The notes beneath the pieces were generated by a model, which saw nothing but the letters and a program-made list of their open reading frames with translations, ran no database searches and was not told the origin of the DNA. Shown in pieces: positions 56,769 through 64,000 of a DNA stretch of 64,000 bases. The stretch's first letter is position 1. Each line of letters begins with the position of its first letter. Source of the DNA: Xanthobacter aminoxidans (lineage in GTDB: Bacteria > Pseudomonadota > Alphaproteobacteria > Rhizobiales > Xanthobacteraceae); the NCBI RefSeq assembly GCF_023571765.1, contig NZ_JAMJXC010000022.1, positions 1 to 64,000 of the forward strand. Direction: 5' to 3'. A program made the translations under genes and the position numbers.

Positions 56769-58298
56769 CTATCGACGTCTGGCTGCCCAGAAGACGATAA
56801 ATGCGGCGGCCGGAAGGGCCTTCGAGTAAAGCCAGCCCTGGGCGAAGCTCACGCCCTGGGCCCGCAGGTATTCGGCCTGGTTCTCGGTCTCCACACCCTC
56901 GGCGATGATCTGCAGTTTCAGTTCGTGCCCCATGGCGATGATATAGGGGGTCACGTCGCGCGTGGGCGCCTCTGTATTGATGGCGGTGATGAAGGATCGG
57001 TCGATCTTCAGAAGATCAATCGGCAGGTTCTGGACGTAGTTGAGGCCGGAATATCCGGTGCCGAAATCGTCGATGGCGGTCCTGTGACCGCGGCGGCGCA
57101 GCTCCAGGAGCGTGGTGCGTGCCCCGGCCACATCGATGAAGCTGCGCTCCGTCGCTTCGAGCCATATCTGCCTTGGCTGAATGCCGGAGCCATCCAGCAC
57201 GCGCTCCAGCACCGGCAGGATGCGCCCGGTGGTGATGTCGGCGGCGCTGAGGTTGATGCTGACATGCGCGTGTGGATCATTGCGCAGCAGATCGCCGAGA
57301 TCCTCGACGACTGCGGCGAGCATCCGGTCGGTCACGCGCCCGATCAGGCCGGTTTCCTCGGCGAGGGGGATGAACATGTCCGGTGGCGTCTGGCTGCCGT
57401 CCGCACGTGGCCAGCGCACGAGCGCCTCGGCGCCGATGCAGCGCCCCGTGGCCAGTTCGATGATGGGCTGATAGTGCGCGACCAGTTCGCCGTTCTTCAG
57501 CGCCCTCGTCAGCTCGCCGCGGGGAGAGCGCTGCTGGCGCAGCACCAGAAGCCCGGATGCGGCCGACAGCAGCGCGATCGCGGCCGAAAGGGGCAGGAGG
57601 ACCGCCCGATTGGCCTGCAAATGTTCCTGGAATGTGATGCGCGGCTGACGGACGGTCACCGCCCAGTTGCGCGAGACCTTCTCGACGCTCGCATCCCCTG
57701 CCTCGGGCGGCGCGGGCCGGTCCTGGTCACGATAGCTCGCATAGATGGGCAGGCCGCCGCGGGTGCGGACGCCCGAGATCGTGTACGGGTTCGGGGTCTC
57801 CCACGCATTGAAGAACTGCCGCTGGTCCACGAGCACGCTGTAGCCATGGAGGCGCAGGATGAGGAGCGCCCGGTCCGTGCCGAAATTTGTCGGCCGCCAG
57901 TTCAGGCTGAGGCCGATGCCATCCGGCTGCTCGACCTGGGTCTGGGCTCGCTCCAACCTGTAGGTCAGAGGCCCCCACGAATTGCACTCGACCACGTCTC
58001 CCGAGCCATAGCCGATGTTGACAACAGACAGCGCCTCTTCGGTGATCTGCAACATGGCGCTAATCTGCTGTGGCGAGCAGGGCGGAAACGGCGTCGCAGC
58101 AATGGTCCGCAGCGCAGACTCGGCGTTGGCGTAGACCGCGTCGATATGATCAAGGACACGCAATGCATAGGCATCGAGTTGTTCTTGCTGCGCGGAAAGA
58201 GCAAGCCGCCATGAAACGTAGAGGGTCGGCGCGAGCGGCACCACCGTGCCGATAACGGTTGCAAGAACGACCAACGCCCAGGTCAACCGCCGGCTCAT
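56769..58298 (-). CDS. Membrane-bound c-di-GMP phosphodiesterase (CSS motif and EAL domain)
   Basis: 509 residues. Two transmembrane helices (about 8-28 and about 232-252) flank a periplasmic CSS-motif domain; the CSS-like cysteine lies in PPCSPQQ with a second Cys in ECNSWG. The EAL domain has IGAEALVRW, IDDFGTGYSGLNYVQNLP and LKIDRSFI, with most catalytic residues. Such proteins sense periplasmic redox through the cysteine pair and hydrolyse c-di-GMP. Function fits with the GGDEF protein at 27 kb. Confidence 0.92.
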   Translation of the reverse strand: MSRRLTWALVVLATVIGTVVPLAPTLYVSWRLALSAQQEQLDAYALRVLDHIDAVYANAESALRTIAATPFPPCSPQQISAMLQITEEALSVVNIGYGSGDVVECNSWGPLTYRLERAQTQVEQPDGIGLSLNWRPTNFGTDRALLILRLHGYSVLVDQRQFFNAWETPNPYTISGVRTRGGLPIYASYRDQDRPAPPEAGDASVEKVSRNWAVTVRQPRITFQEHLQANRAVLLPLSAAIALLSAASGLLVLRQQRSPRGELTRALKNGELVAHYQPIIELATGRCIGAEALVRWPRADGSQTPPDMFIPLAEETGLIGRVTDRMLAAVVEDLGDLLRNDPHAHVSINLSAADITTGRILPVLERVLDGSGIQPRQIWLEATERSFIDVAGARTTLLELRRRGHRTAIDDFGTGYSGLNYVQNLPIDLLKIDRSFITAINTEAPTRDVTPYIIAMGHELKLQIIAEGVETENQAEYLRAQGVSFAQGWLYSKALPAAAFIVFWAARRR

Positions 58299-58564
58299 CT
58301 TGGCTGCCCAAAAATGTTCAGCAATCGTATCGACCAGAGAACTCCTGTCGGTATCGTGCTACATGCTCACATGATAAGAGGATTATCTTACGCCTACGCG
58401 TTGTGATTGTTTCAATAATGGCAAAATGTCATTGGCGCAAATGATGCCGACACGCGCATTTCGGGGCCATCCTGGGGCGTTGCGGCGGGTGAGACGCCCG
58501 ATGACGACCGTTCCGCCCGGTCGAGTTTCCGCATGTGTCACGCCGGCGGCCCGGAGCACCTAGC

Positions 58565-59173
58565 ATGCAACCCAGCGGCAGGAGCCTCTTCCCCAAGGCG
58601 CGCGTGGACGCCCTGAGCGACGGCATTTTCGCCTTCGCCATGACCCTGCTGGTGCTGGATATCCGCCTGCCGGACGATCTTCCGCTCACCTCGGCGGCCG
58701 AGCTTGCGGCGCATCTGGTCTCGCTGTCGCACCAGATGCTGACGTATGTGATTTCCTTCTTCGTGCTCGGTGCCTTCTGGCGCAGCGGCATCGAGATCCG
58801 GCCCTCCAGCGAGACCGTGGACCGGCACACGGTGCGCCTTGCGCTGCTGTTCCTGTTCTTCGTCACCACCGTGCCGTTCTCGTCGGGGCTGGTGGGACGC
58901 TATGGCGGGCTGGCGCCGGCGGTGGTGGTCTATGCGGGCAACATGACCATGCTGGCCGTGCTGACTATCGCCATCCGCTATCTGGACGTGGAGCCGCGCC
59001 ACCGATCGCTGCGCAGTGCCGCCGGCGGGGTGCTGCCGCTGTTCATCGCGACCGCGATTCTCTCGGTGCTCATCAGTCTCGTCGCACCGGGGCAGGGGAT
59101 GTACGCCTACCTGCTCAACGCGCTGGCGCGGCTGCCCTTCTGGCCGCGCGGCGGCTACGGCGAACCGGACTGA
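58565..59173 (+). CDS. TMEM175 family ion channel-like protein
   Basis: 202 residues from ATG 58565. About six hydrophobic helices. The first contains the family signature ALSDGIFAFAMTLLVLDI, an RxxxFSDG-like pattern, preceded by Arg. Prokaryotic TMEM175 proteins are potassium-selective or leak channels. Function in this organism unknown. Confidence 0.87.
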   Translation: MQPSGRSLFPKARVDALSDGIFAFAMTLLVLDIRLPDDLPLTSAAELAAHLVSLSHQMLTYVISFFVLGAFWRSGIEIRPSSETVDRHTVRLALLFLFFVTTVPFSSGLVGRYGGLAPAVVVYAGNMTMLAVLTIAIRYLDVEPRHRSLRSAAGGVLPLFIATAILSVLISLVAPGQGMYAYLLNALARLPFWPRGGYGEPD

Positions 59174-59177
59174 GCAC

Positions 59178-59219
59178 AAAAGAAAGGCCGGCGCAGGGGA
59201 TGCCCCGCGCCGGCCTCTC
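59178..59219 (-). terminator. Rho-independent terminator of the glycine-rich protein gene
   Basis: On the minus strand the 14-bp stem AGGCCGGCGCGGGG / CCCCTGCGCCGGCCT is followed by TTCTTTTGTG. It also sits just past the TMEM175 stop, so it may serve both strands. Confidence 0.75.
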
Positions 59220-59251
59220 ATTCAATCAATTGGCGATCACGTCACGCGCGG

Positions 59252-59593
59252 TCACTTGACGCCGATGACGCCGCCCACGGCGCCGCCGACTGCGCCGACC
59301 GCGCCACCGACCACCGCGCCCACGGGGCCGGCAGCCTTCTCGCCTTCCTTCGCGCCCTTCTCGGCGCCGGTGCCGGTGCCCTTGACGCCGCCGGCGACAC
59401 CGCCCGCGACCGCACCGCCCACACCGCCGACCGTGCCGCCGACGCCGGCGCCCACCGGGCCAGCCGCCTTGTCACCGGCCGAAGCGCCGGCATTGGCGCC
59501 CTGCTCGGCCCCCTTCACCACGCCCTGCGCGAAAGCGGCGGCGGGGGCCAGAGCCAGAGAGAGAGCGGTAGCGGCCAGAATGATCTTCTTCAT
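59252..59593 (-). CDS. Glycine-rich exported protein with internal duplication
   Basis: 113 residues. Signal peptide with cleavage near AFA-QG. The mature part is almost entirely Gly, Ala and Val in glycine-zipper spacing (GGAVAGGVAGG) and contains two related blocks, each starting KAAGPVGA. Such proteins can associate with membranes through glycine zippers. No cysteine, no known domain. Confidence 0.75.
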   Translation of the reverse strand: MKKIILAATALSLALAPAAAFAQGVVKGAEQGANAGASAGDKAAGPVGAGVGGTVGGVGGAVAGGVAGGVKGTGTGAEKGAKEGEKAAGPVGAVVGGAVGAVGGAVGGVIGVK

Positions 59594-59760
59594 GGCATTC
59601 CATCCTTCGGTTCGTCACTTCGACAGGCGACGGGAGCCGTTGCTTCCGCCGCCGAGCGCGCGACCGTGGGGCGTCGTGGTGCGCAGACCCGCCCCTACGA
59701 TAATCCGCCGGTCGACCTCCCGCCAGACACGCTGACGGGAGCTTCGCCGCGGCGATGGTA

Positions 59761-60933
59761 TCAGGCGGTCTTGTCGAAAAGCTGGCGGCCGATGAGCATC
59801 CGCCGGATTTCGCTGGTGCCGGCACCGATCTCGTAGAGCTTGGCGTCGCGCAGCAGGCGGCCGGTGGGATAATCGTTGATATAGCCGTTGCCGCCGAGGG
59901 TCTGGATGGCTTCGAGCGCCATCCAGGTGGCCTTTTCCGCCGCGTAGAGAATGGCGCCAGCCGCATCCTCGCGGGTGGTGGCGCCGCGGTCGCAGGCCTT
60001 GGCGACGGCGTAGACGTAGGCCTTGGTGGCGTTCATGGTCACGTACATGTCGGCGATCTTGCCCTGCATCAGCTGGAAGGTGCCGATGGGCTGGCCGAAT
60101 TGCTTGCGCTCGTGGACATAGGGCAGCACCACGTCCATGCAGGCCTGCATGATGCCGGTGGGGCCGCCCGCCAGCACCGCGCGCTCATAGTCGAGCCCGC
60201 TCATGAGCACGTTGACGCCCTTGCCCACGGCGCCCAGCACGTTCTCCTCCGGCACTTCGCAATCCTCGAACACCAGCTCGCCGGTGTCGGAGCCCCGCAT
60301 GCCCAGCTTGTCCAGCTTCTGGGCGGTGGAGAAACCCTTGAAGCCCTTCTCCACGAGGAAGGCCGTCATGCCCTTCGGGCCGGCGGCGGGGTCGGTCTTG
60401 GCATAGACCACCAGCGTCTCGGCGATGGGGCCGTTGGTGATCCACATCTTGGAGCCGTTGAGGACGTAGCGGTCGCCCTTCTTCTCCGCGCGGGTGCGCA
60501 TGGAGACGACATCCGAGCCCGCGCCCGGCTCGGACATGGCGAGCGCGCCCACATGCTCGCCGGAGATGAGCTTGGGCAGGTACTTCGCCTTCTGCTCCGG
60601 CGTGCCGTTGCGGCTGATCTGGTTGACGCAGAGATTGGAGTGCGCGCCATAGGAGAGGCCCACCGAGGCGGAGGCGCGGGAAATCTCCTCCATGGCGATG
60701 ACGTGCTCGAGATAGCCGAGGCCGGAGCCGCCGTATTCCTCCTCCGCCGTGACGCCGAGCAGGCCCAGCGCGCCGAGCTTGGGCCACAGGTCGCGAGGGA
60801 AAAGGTTGGTCTTGTCGATCTCGGCGGCGCGCGGGGCGATCTCGGCCTGGGAGAAGTTTCGCACGGTGTCGCGCAGCATGTCGGCGGTTTCGCCGAGGTC
60901 GAAATCGAAACCCCCGGGGGCGTTCGGCAGCAT
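59761..60933 (-). CDS. ivd: Isovaleryl-CoA dehydrogenase
   Basis: 390 residues from the ATG at 60933, with GGGAGGA upstream. Acyl-CoA dehydrogenase fold: [32 protein letters not shown] and [19 protein letters not shown]. The catalytic Glu typical of isovaleryl-CoA enzymes lies in [12 protein letters not shown] rather than near the C-terminus, where GAGTSEIRR shows the general-enzyme place occupied by Gly. It oxidises isovaleryl-CoA in leucine degradation. No mccAB (methylcrotonyl-CoA carboxylase) gene is beside it. Confidence 0.93.
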   Translation of the reverse strand: MLPNAPGGFDFDLGETADMLRDTVRNFSQAEIAPRAAEIDKTNLFPRDLWPKLGALGLLGVTAEEEYGGSGLGYLEHVIAMEEISRASASVGLSYGAHSNLCVNQISRNGTPEQKAKYLPKLISGEHVGALAMSEPGAGSDVVSMRTRAEKKGDRYVLNGSKMWITNGPIAETLVVYAKTDPAAGPKGMTAFLVEKGFKGFSTAQKLDKLGMRGSDTGELVFEDCEVPEENVLGAVGKGVNVLMSGLDYERAVLAGGPTGIMQACMDVVLPYVHERKQFGQPIGTFQLMQGKIADMYVTMNATKAYVYAVAKACDRGATTREDAAGAILYAAEKATWMALEAIQTLGGNGYINDYPTGRLLRDAKLYEIGAGTSEIRRMLIGRQLFDKTA

Positions 60934-61062
60934 GGTCACATCCTCCCTCGCTCCCCGGATTCTCATGCGCGGTCGTGGCCGCCGCCAGGAAGCAGGGCCT
61001 AGAATAAAACGGTTGTCCGTTTAATCAATGGGCCGTGTAGGGCCCGCGCCGCACAACTTTCG

Positions 61063-62166
61063 TCAGGCGGCGGGCCGGGTGATGCGATCGGTGAGGTTGA
61101 GCCGGCCGCGGGCGATCTCCGCCACCTGAAGGCGCACGGCCTCGGAACCGGCGAGTTGGTCCAGCATCTCGATCTGGTTGCGGGCAATCAGCAGCAGCAG
61201 GTCGTCGCGCACCGCCCCGTCCGGGCCCTTGGGCAGGGCTGCGACGATCTGGAGGTGATCGAGGTGGGGCCGGTCGGGCAGGGCGGTCGCGAGATGGGCG
61301 CGCAGGGCATCCGCCGTCACTGGCGTGGAAGACGCGACGAAGGCGTAGAGGCCCACCTTGCCGCCCAGCGTCTGGAAGTCCGACATGTGCACCTCCGCCA
61401 CCGCCGGATGGCTGGCGAGGGCTTCGGCGATGCGCGGCCCCACCTGCGTCACCCTCGGGCCGCGGCCCTCGGTGTCGGAATAGGACATCAGCCGCCGCGT
61501 GACGAAGCGGTAGACCTTCTTGCCGGTGGCCATCCACACGCGGGTGGGCAGGCTCTTGGTGGCCAGCACCTTCTTCTCGCGCGGCGTGAGCCGGTCTGGG
61601 CAATAGGTGCGCTTGTGCTTGAGGAGGTGGCGCAGGTCCTCATAGGCCAGCACGCGGCCGAGCTTGGACCGCCGGCTGAAGGGCAGGGCCAGCTGAAAAT
61701 CCATCAGCCACGCCTCGCCGTCCGCCCCGCGCAGCCAGTTCTGCTGCTTGGCGAGGTCGTTATGGACGTAGCCGGCGCGGTGCAGCGTCAGCAGCGCGGC
61801 GCGCGCGGAGTGGAAGAAGTGCATGTCGCCGGCCGGCCGGGCGATCTGCAGCGGCGCCCCGTCGATCCAGCCGCGCACCAGGAAGCGCTTGCCGACGGCG
61901 AGCAGCGGGGTGGTGACGCCGGTGCGCGTCACCTTCTCCAGCGCGTGAATCTCGTGGGCGGCGAGCTGGTATGCGATGGGCGCGAACCACAGCGAGACGT
62001 CGTTCCAGCGCCGGCGCACGGCGGGCCATTCCCGGCCATGGCGGTCGGTCCAGGTGCCGCGCTCCACGGTGGAGAAGACATCGCGCTTCAGCACCGTGTC
62101 CACGGCGAAGCGGGCCGGGTCGGCATCATATTCCAAAGGCGGCGGCGTGACGGACTGGCGCGGCAT
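61063..62166 (-). CDS. Kinase-like protein fused to an acyl-adenylate-type C-terminal domain
   Basis: 367 residues. Residues about 25-225 look like a small protein or lipopolysaccharide-type kinase: the catalytic loop is HNDLAKQQN (H135, D137, N143) and the metal motif DFG reads DFQ (156-158). Residues about 240-330 resemble the C-terminal domain of ANL (acyl-CoA synthetase) enzymes: EALASHPAVAEVHMSDFQ, LYAFVASSTPVTADALRAHL and VAALPKGPDGAVRDDLLL. The usual catalytic Lys in that last segment is missing. Function unknown. It lies ten bases from trmFO on the same strand. Confidence 0.75.
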   Translation of the reverse strand: MPRQSVTPPPLEYDADPARFAVDTVLKRDVFSTVERGTWTDRHGREWPAVRRRWNDVSLWFAPIAYQLAAHEIHALEKVTRTGVTTPLLAVGKRFLVRGWIDGAPLQIARPAGDMHFFHSARAALLTLHRAGYVHNDLAKQQNWLRGADGEAWLMDFQLALPFSRRSKLGRVLAYEDLRHLLKHKRTYCPDRLTPREKKVLATKSLPTRVWMATGKKVYRFVTRRLMSYSDTEGRGPRVTQVGPRIAEALASHPAVAEVHMSDFQTLGGKVGLYAFVASSTPVTADALRAHLATALPDRPHLDHLQIVAALPKGPDGAVRDDLLLLIARNQIEMLDQLAGSEAVRLQVAEIARGRLNLTDRITRPAA

Positions 62167-62175
62167 CCGGGCCTC

Positions 62176-63621
62176 TTAAGCCGCCTCTGGCGGGCTGTCG
62201 AGCCAGCCCATGATGTCGGCGAGCGCCCGTGCGGCGAGCGCCTTCTTCTTGGCGAGGGTCTTCTCCGCCCCGCGCAGGCGCTTGCCGGCCTCGCCCTTGG
62301 GGGCTTCGGTGAGCGGGGGGAACAGGCCGAAATTCACGTTCATGGGCTGAAAGGACCGGGGGCCGCCCTCGGCCTCCGCCTCGATATGCCCGCCGGTGAT
62401 GTGGGCGAGCAGCGCCCCGTGGGCCGTGGTGAGCGGCGGCAGCGGCGCGTCCAGCCCAAGCCGCTCGGCGGCGGCGAAGCGCCCGGCCATGAGGCCGACC
62501 GCCGCGCTCTCAACATAGCCCTCGCAGCCGGTGATCTGGCCGGCGAAGCGCAGGCGCGGATCGGCCTTCAGGCGCAGCGTGCCATCCAGCAGGCGCGGGG
62601 AATTGAGATAGGTGTTGCGGTGGAGGCCGCCGAGCCGGGCGAACTCCGCGTTCTCCAGCCCCGGGATGGTGCGGAACACGCGGGCCTGCTCGCCATGGCG
62701 CAGCTTCGTCTGGAAGCCCACCATGTTGTAGAGCGTGCCCAGCTTGTTGTCCTGCCGCAGCTGGACGATGGCATAGGCCTTCACATCAGGCGCGTGGGGA
62801 TTGGTGAGGCCCACCGGCTTCATGGGGCCGAAGCGCAGAGTCTCGCGGCCGCGCTCGGCCATCACCTCGATGGGTAGGCAGCCGTCGAAATAGGGCGTCT
62901 TGGCCTCGAAGTCGCGCAGCGGCGCCTTGTCGCCGGCGATCAGTGCGTCGACGAAGGCGTTGTACTGCGCCTCGTCCATGGGGCAGTTGATGTAGTCCGC
63001 GCCCGTGCCGCCCGGCCCCGCCTTGTCGTAGCGCGACTGGAACCAGGCCTTGCCCATGTCGATGCTGTCGAAATGCACGATGGGCGCGATGGCATCGAAG
63101 AAGGCGAGGGCGCTTTCGCCGGTGAGGCCGAGGATGGCCTCGGCCAGAGCCGGGGAGGTGAGGGGGCCGGTGGCGAGGATCACGTTGTCCCACTCGGCCG
63201 GGGGCAGGCCAGTGATCTCCTCGCGACGGATCTCGATGAGCGGGTGCTGCTCCAGTGCGGCGGTGACGGCGCGGGAGAAGCCCTCCCGGTCCACCGCCAG
63301 CGCGCCGCCGGCCGGCACCTGATCGGCATCCGCCGCCTTGAGGATCAGCGAGCCGGCGCGGCGCATCTCCGCATGGAGCACGCCGACCGCATTGCCCTGC
63401 GGATCATCCGAGCGGAAAGAATTGGAGCAGACGAGCTCGGCGAGGCCGTCGGTGAGGTGCGCCTCGGTGCCGCGCACGGGCCGCATCTCGTGAAGCACCA
63501 CGGGAATGCCCCGCGTGGCCAGCTGCCAGCTCGCCTCCGAGCCCGCGAGCCCTCCGCCGACCACATGGACGGGTGCGACATTATCGCCATTCGGACGGTC
63601 GGGCCAAAAAGTGTCAGGCAT
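62176..63621 (-). CDS. trmFO: Methylenetetrahydrofolate-tRNA-(uracil-5-)-methyltransferase TrmFO
   Basis: 481 residues. FAD- and folate-dependent enzyme that makes m5U54 in tRNA. FAD motif [17 protein letters not shown] at the N-terminus; [19 protein letters not shown] contains the conserved Cys near residue 70, and [18 protein letters not shown] is the C-terminal signature. GidA-like family but short, as for TrmFO. In many alphaproteobacteria it replaces TrmA. Confidence 0.95.
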   Translation of the reverse strand: MPDTFWPDRPNGDNVAPVHVVGGGLAGSEASWQLATRGIPVVLHEMRPVRGTEAHLTDGLAELVCSNSFRSDDPQGNAVGVLHAEMRRAGSLILKAADADQVPAGGALAVDREGFSRAVTAALEQHPLIEIRREEITGLPPAEWDNVILATGPLTSPALAEAILGLTGESALAFFDAIAPIVHFDSIDMGKAWFQSRYDKAGPGGTGADYINCPMDEAQYNAFVDALIAGDKAPLRDFEAKTPYFDGCLPIEVMAERGRETLRFGPMKPVGLTNPHAPDVKAYAIVQLRQDNKLGTLYNMVGFQTKLRHGEQARVFRTIPGLENAEFARLGGLHRNTYLNSPRLLDGTLRLKADPRLRFAGQITGCEGYVESAAVGLMAGRFAAAERLGLDAPLPPLTTAHGALLAHITGGHIEAEAEGGPRSFQPMNVNFGLFPPLTEAPKGEAGKRLRGAEKTLAKKKALAARALADIMGWLDSPPEAA

Positions 63622-63734
63622 CGCGGCTCCAGTGTGCCGCCGGCAATCGGGGGCACCCGGCGGGACAAGCGGTGTGCCACACGCGCCGCCGGGACTTCAA
63701 CCCTCAGCGCCTGTCGCGCCCGTGGAGCGGGCCC

Positions 63735-63763
63735 AAAAACGAAAATGGTCCCCTGAGGGACCA
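63735..63763 (-). terminator. Rho-independent terminator of the DUF1127 gene
   Basis: On the minus strand TGGTCCC-TCA-GGGGACCA is followed by TTTTCGTTTTT. A second hairpin (GCCGGCCTTCGGGCCGGC) lies just before it. Confidence 0.85.
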
Positions 63764-63815
63764 CTCTCCGGTGCCGGCCCGAAGGCCGGCTCAGCCATGG
63801 CAGCGGCGCCTGAAA

Positions 63816-63977
63816 TCAGGCGGCAGCCGAAGCGTGGCGGGCGACGGCCCGGATTTCGCTGCGCGACACGTTGATGTCGGCGAGAGAACGATCGTCGAGG
63901 CTGGACAGCTCGGCAACCGTGCGGTTGTAGACCTGCCAGCGGCGGAACTGGCGAGCCAGGATACCCCAGAGCAACAT
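63816..63977 (-). CDS. DUF1127 small protein
   Basis: 53 residues, too short for most gene finders. The ATG at 63977 follows AGGAGAAG. The sequence has the DUF1127 pattern: an arginine- and tryptophan-containing first helix (ARQFRRWQVYNRTVAEL), then LSSLDDRSLADINVSRSEI. Members are small RNA- or regulator-linked proteins in alphaproteobacteria; some affect phosphate or stress responses. Two hairpins follow the gene. Confidence 0.88.
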   Translation of the reverse strand: MLLWGILARQFRRWQVYNRTVAELSSLDDRSLADINVSRSEIRAVARHASAAA

Positions 63978-64000
63978 GTTACTTCTCCTCTTGCGGGTCC

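Overview
The window comes from a high-GC alphaproteobacterium. Gene content and order (rlpA, dacF-like, tmk, holB, metG, tatD; pdhA-pdhB-pdhC-lpdA-lipA-ratA; DUF2842, DUF1127, TrmFO) fit the Hyphomicrobiales, most likely a Xanthobacteraceae-type organism (Xanthobacter/Azorhizobium-like). That placement is inference from gene content. I could run no search.

Layout. (1) 1-5427 is the end of an integrated prophage. It holds tail-protein fragments, a membrane-anchored endolysin, a compact lysis cassette with a nested lipoprotein spanin gene, a low-GC cargo gene (YfbU family), a small zinc-ribbon gene with a possible nonsense codon, and a P4-type integrase next to an intact tRNA-Ser(UGA). The tRNA 3' end faces the integrase, so the host/prophage junction is probably there and the other end lies left of the window. 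(2) 5.7-14.2 kb is a housekeeping run: rlpA, a DacF-like protein with altered catalytic motifs, tmk, holB, metG, a lipoprotein, bioY, tatD and a CoA-binding protein. (3) 14.2-28.5 kb carries metY, a LysR-lrgAB (cidAB-like) divergon, ctaA, DUF2842, a degenerate Wzc-like protein, an enoyl-CoA hydratase, a thioesterase, rplM-rpsI, several exported or small proteins, an AI-2E-type permease and a diguanylate cyclase. (4) 28.5-34.3 kb: ClC channel, parC, recO, ftsB. (5) 34.4-43.7 kb is a pyruvate dehydrogenase and lipoate cluster: pdhA, a small membrane protein, pdhB, a methyltransferase, pdhC, DUF465, a nucleoside deoxyribosyltransferase-like gene, lpdA, a GlsB-like protein, lipA and ratA. (6) 43.7-51.4 kb is a complete branched-chain amino-acid ABC transporter (livH-M-G-F), a membrane protein and two paralogous binding proteins. 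(7) 51.7-64 kb: an SBF-like transporter, an orphan form II coxSLM molybdo-hydroxylase operon, an EAL phosphodiesterase, a TMEM175-like channel, isovaleryl-CoA dehydrogenase, a kinase-like protein fused to an acyl-adenylate-type C-terminal domain, trmFO and a DUF1127 protein.

How the genes work together. The pdh cluster combines all three enzymes of the complex with the lipoyl synthase that matures the E2 (and here also E1-beta) lipoyl domains. The liv operon imports branched-chain amino acids, and the isovaleryl-CoA dehydrogenase could degrade leucine. The GGDEF and EAL proteins make and destroy c-di-GMP. No CRISPR array, rRNA or transposon was seen. The most unusual items are the kinase/ANL-type fusion, the DacF-like protein lacking the catalytic Ser and the KTG motif, the methyltransferase and membrane protein inside the pdh operon, and the prophage lysis cassette.
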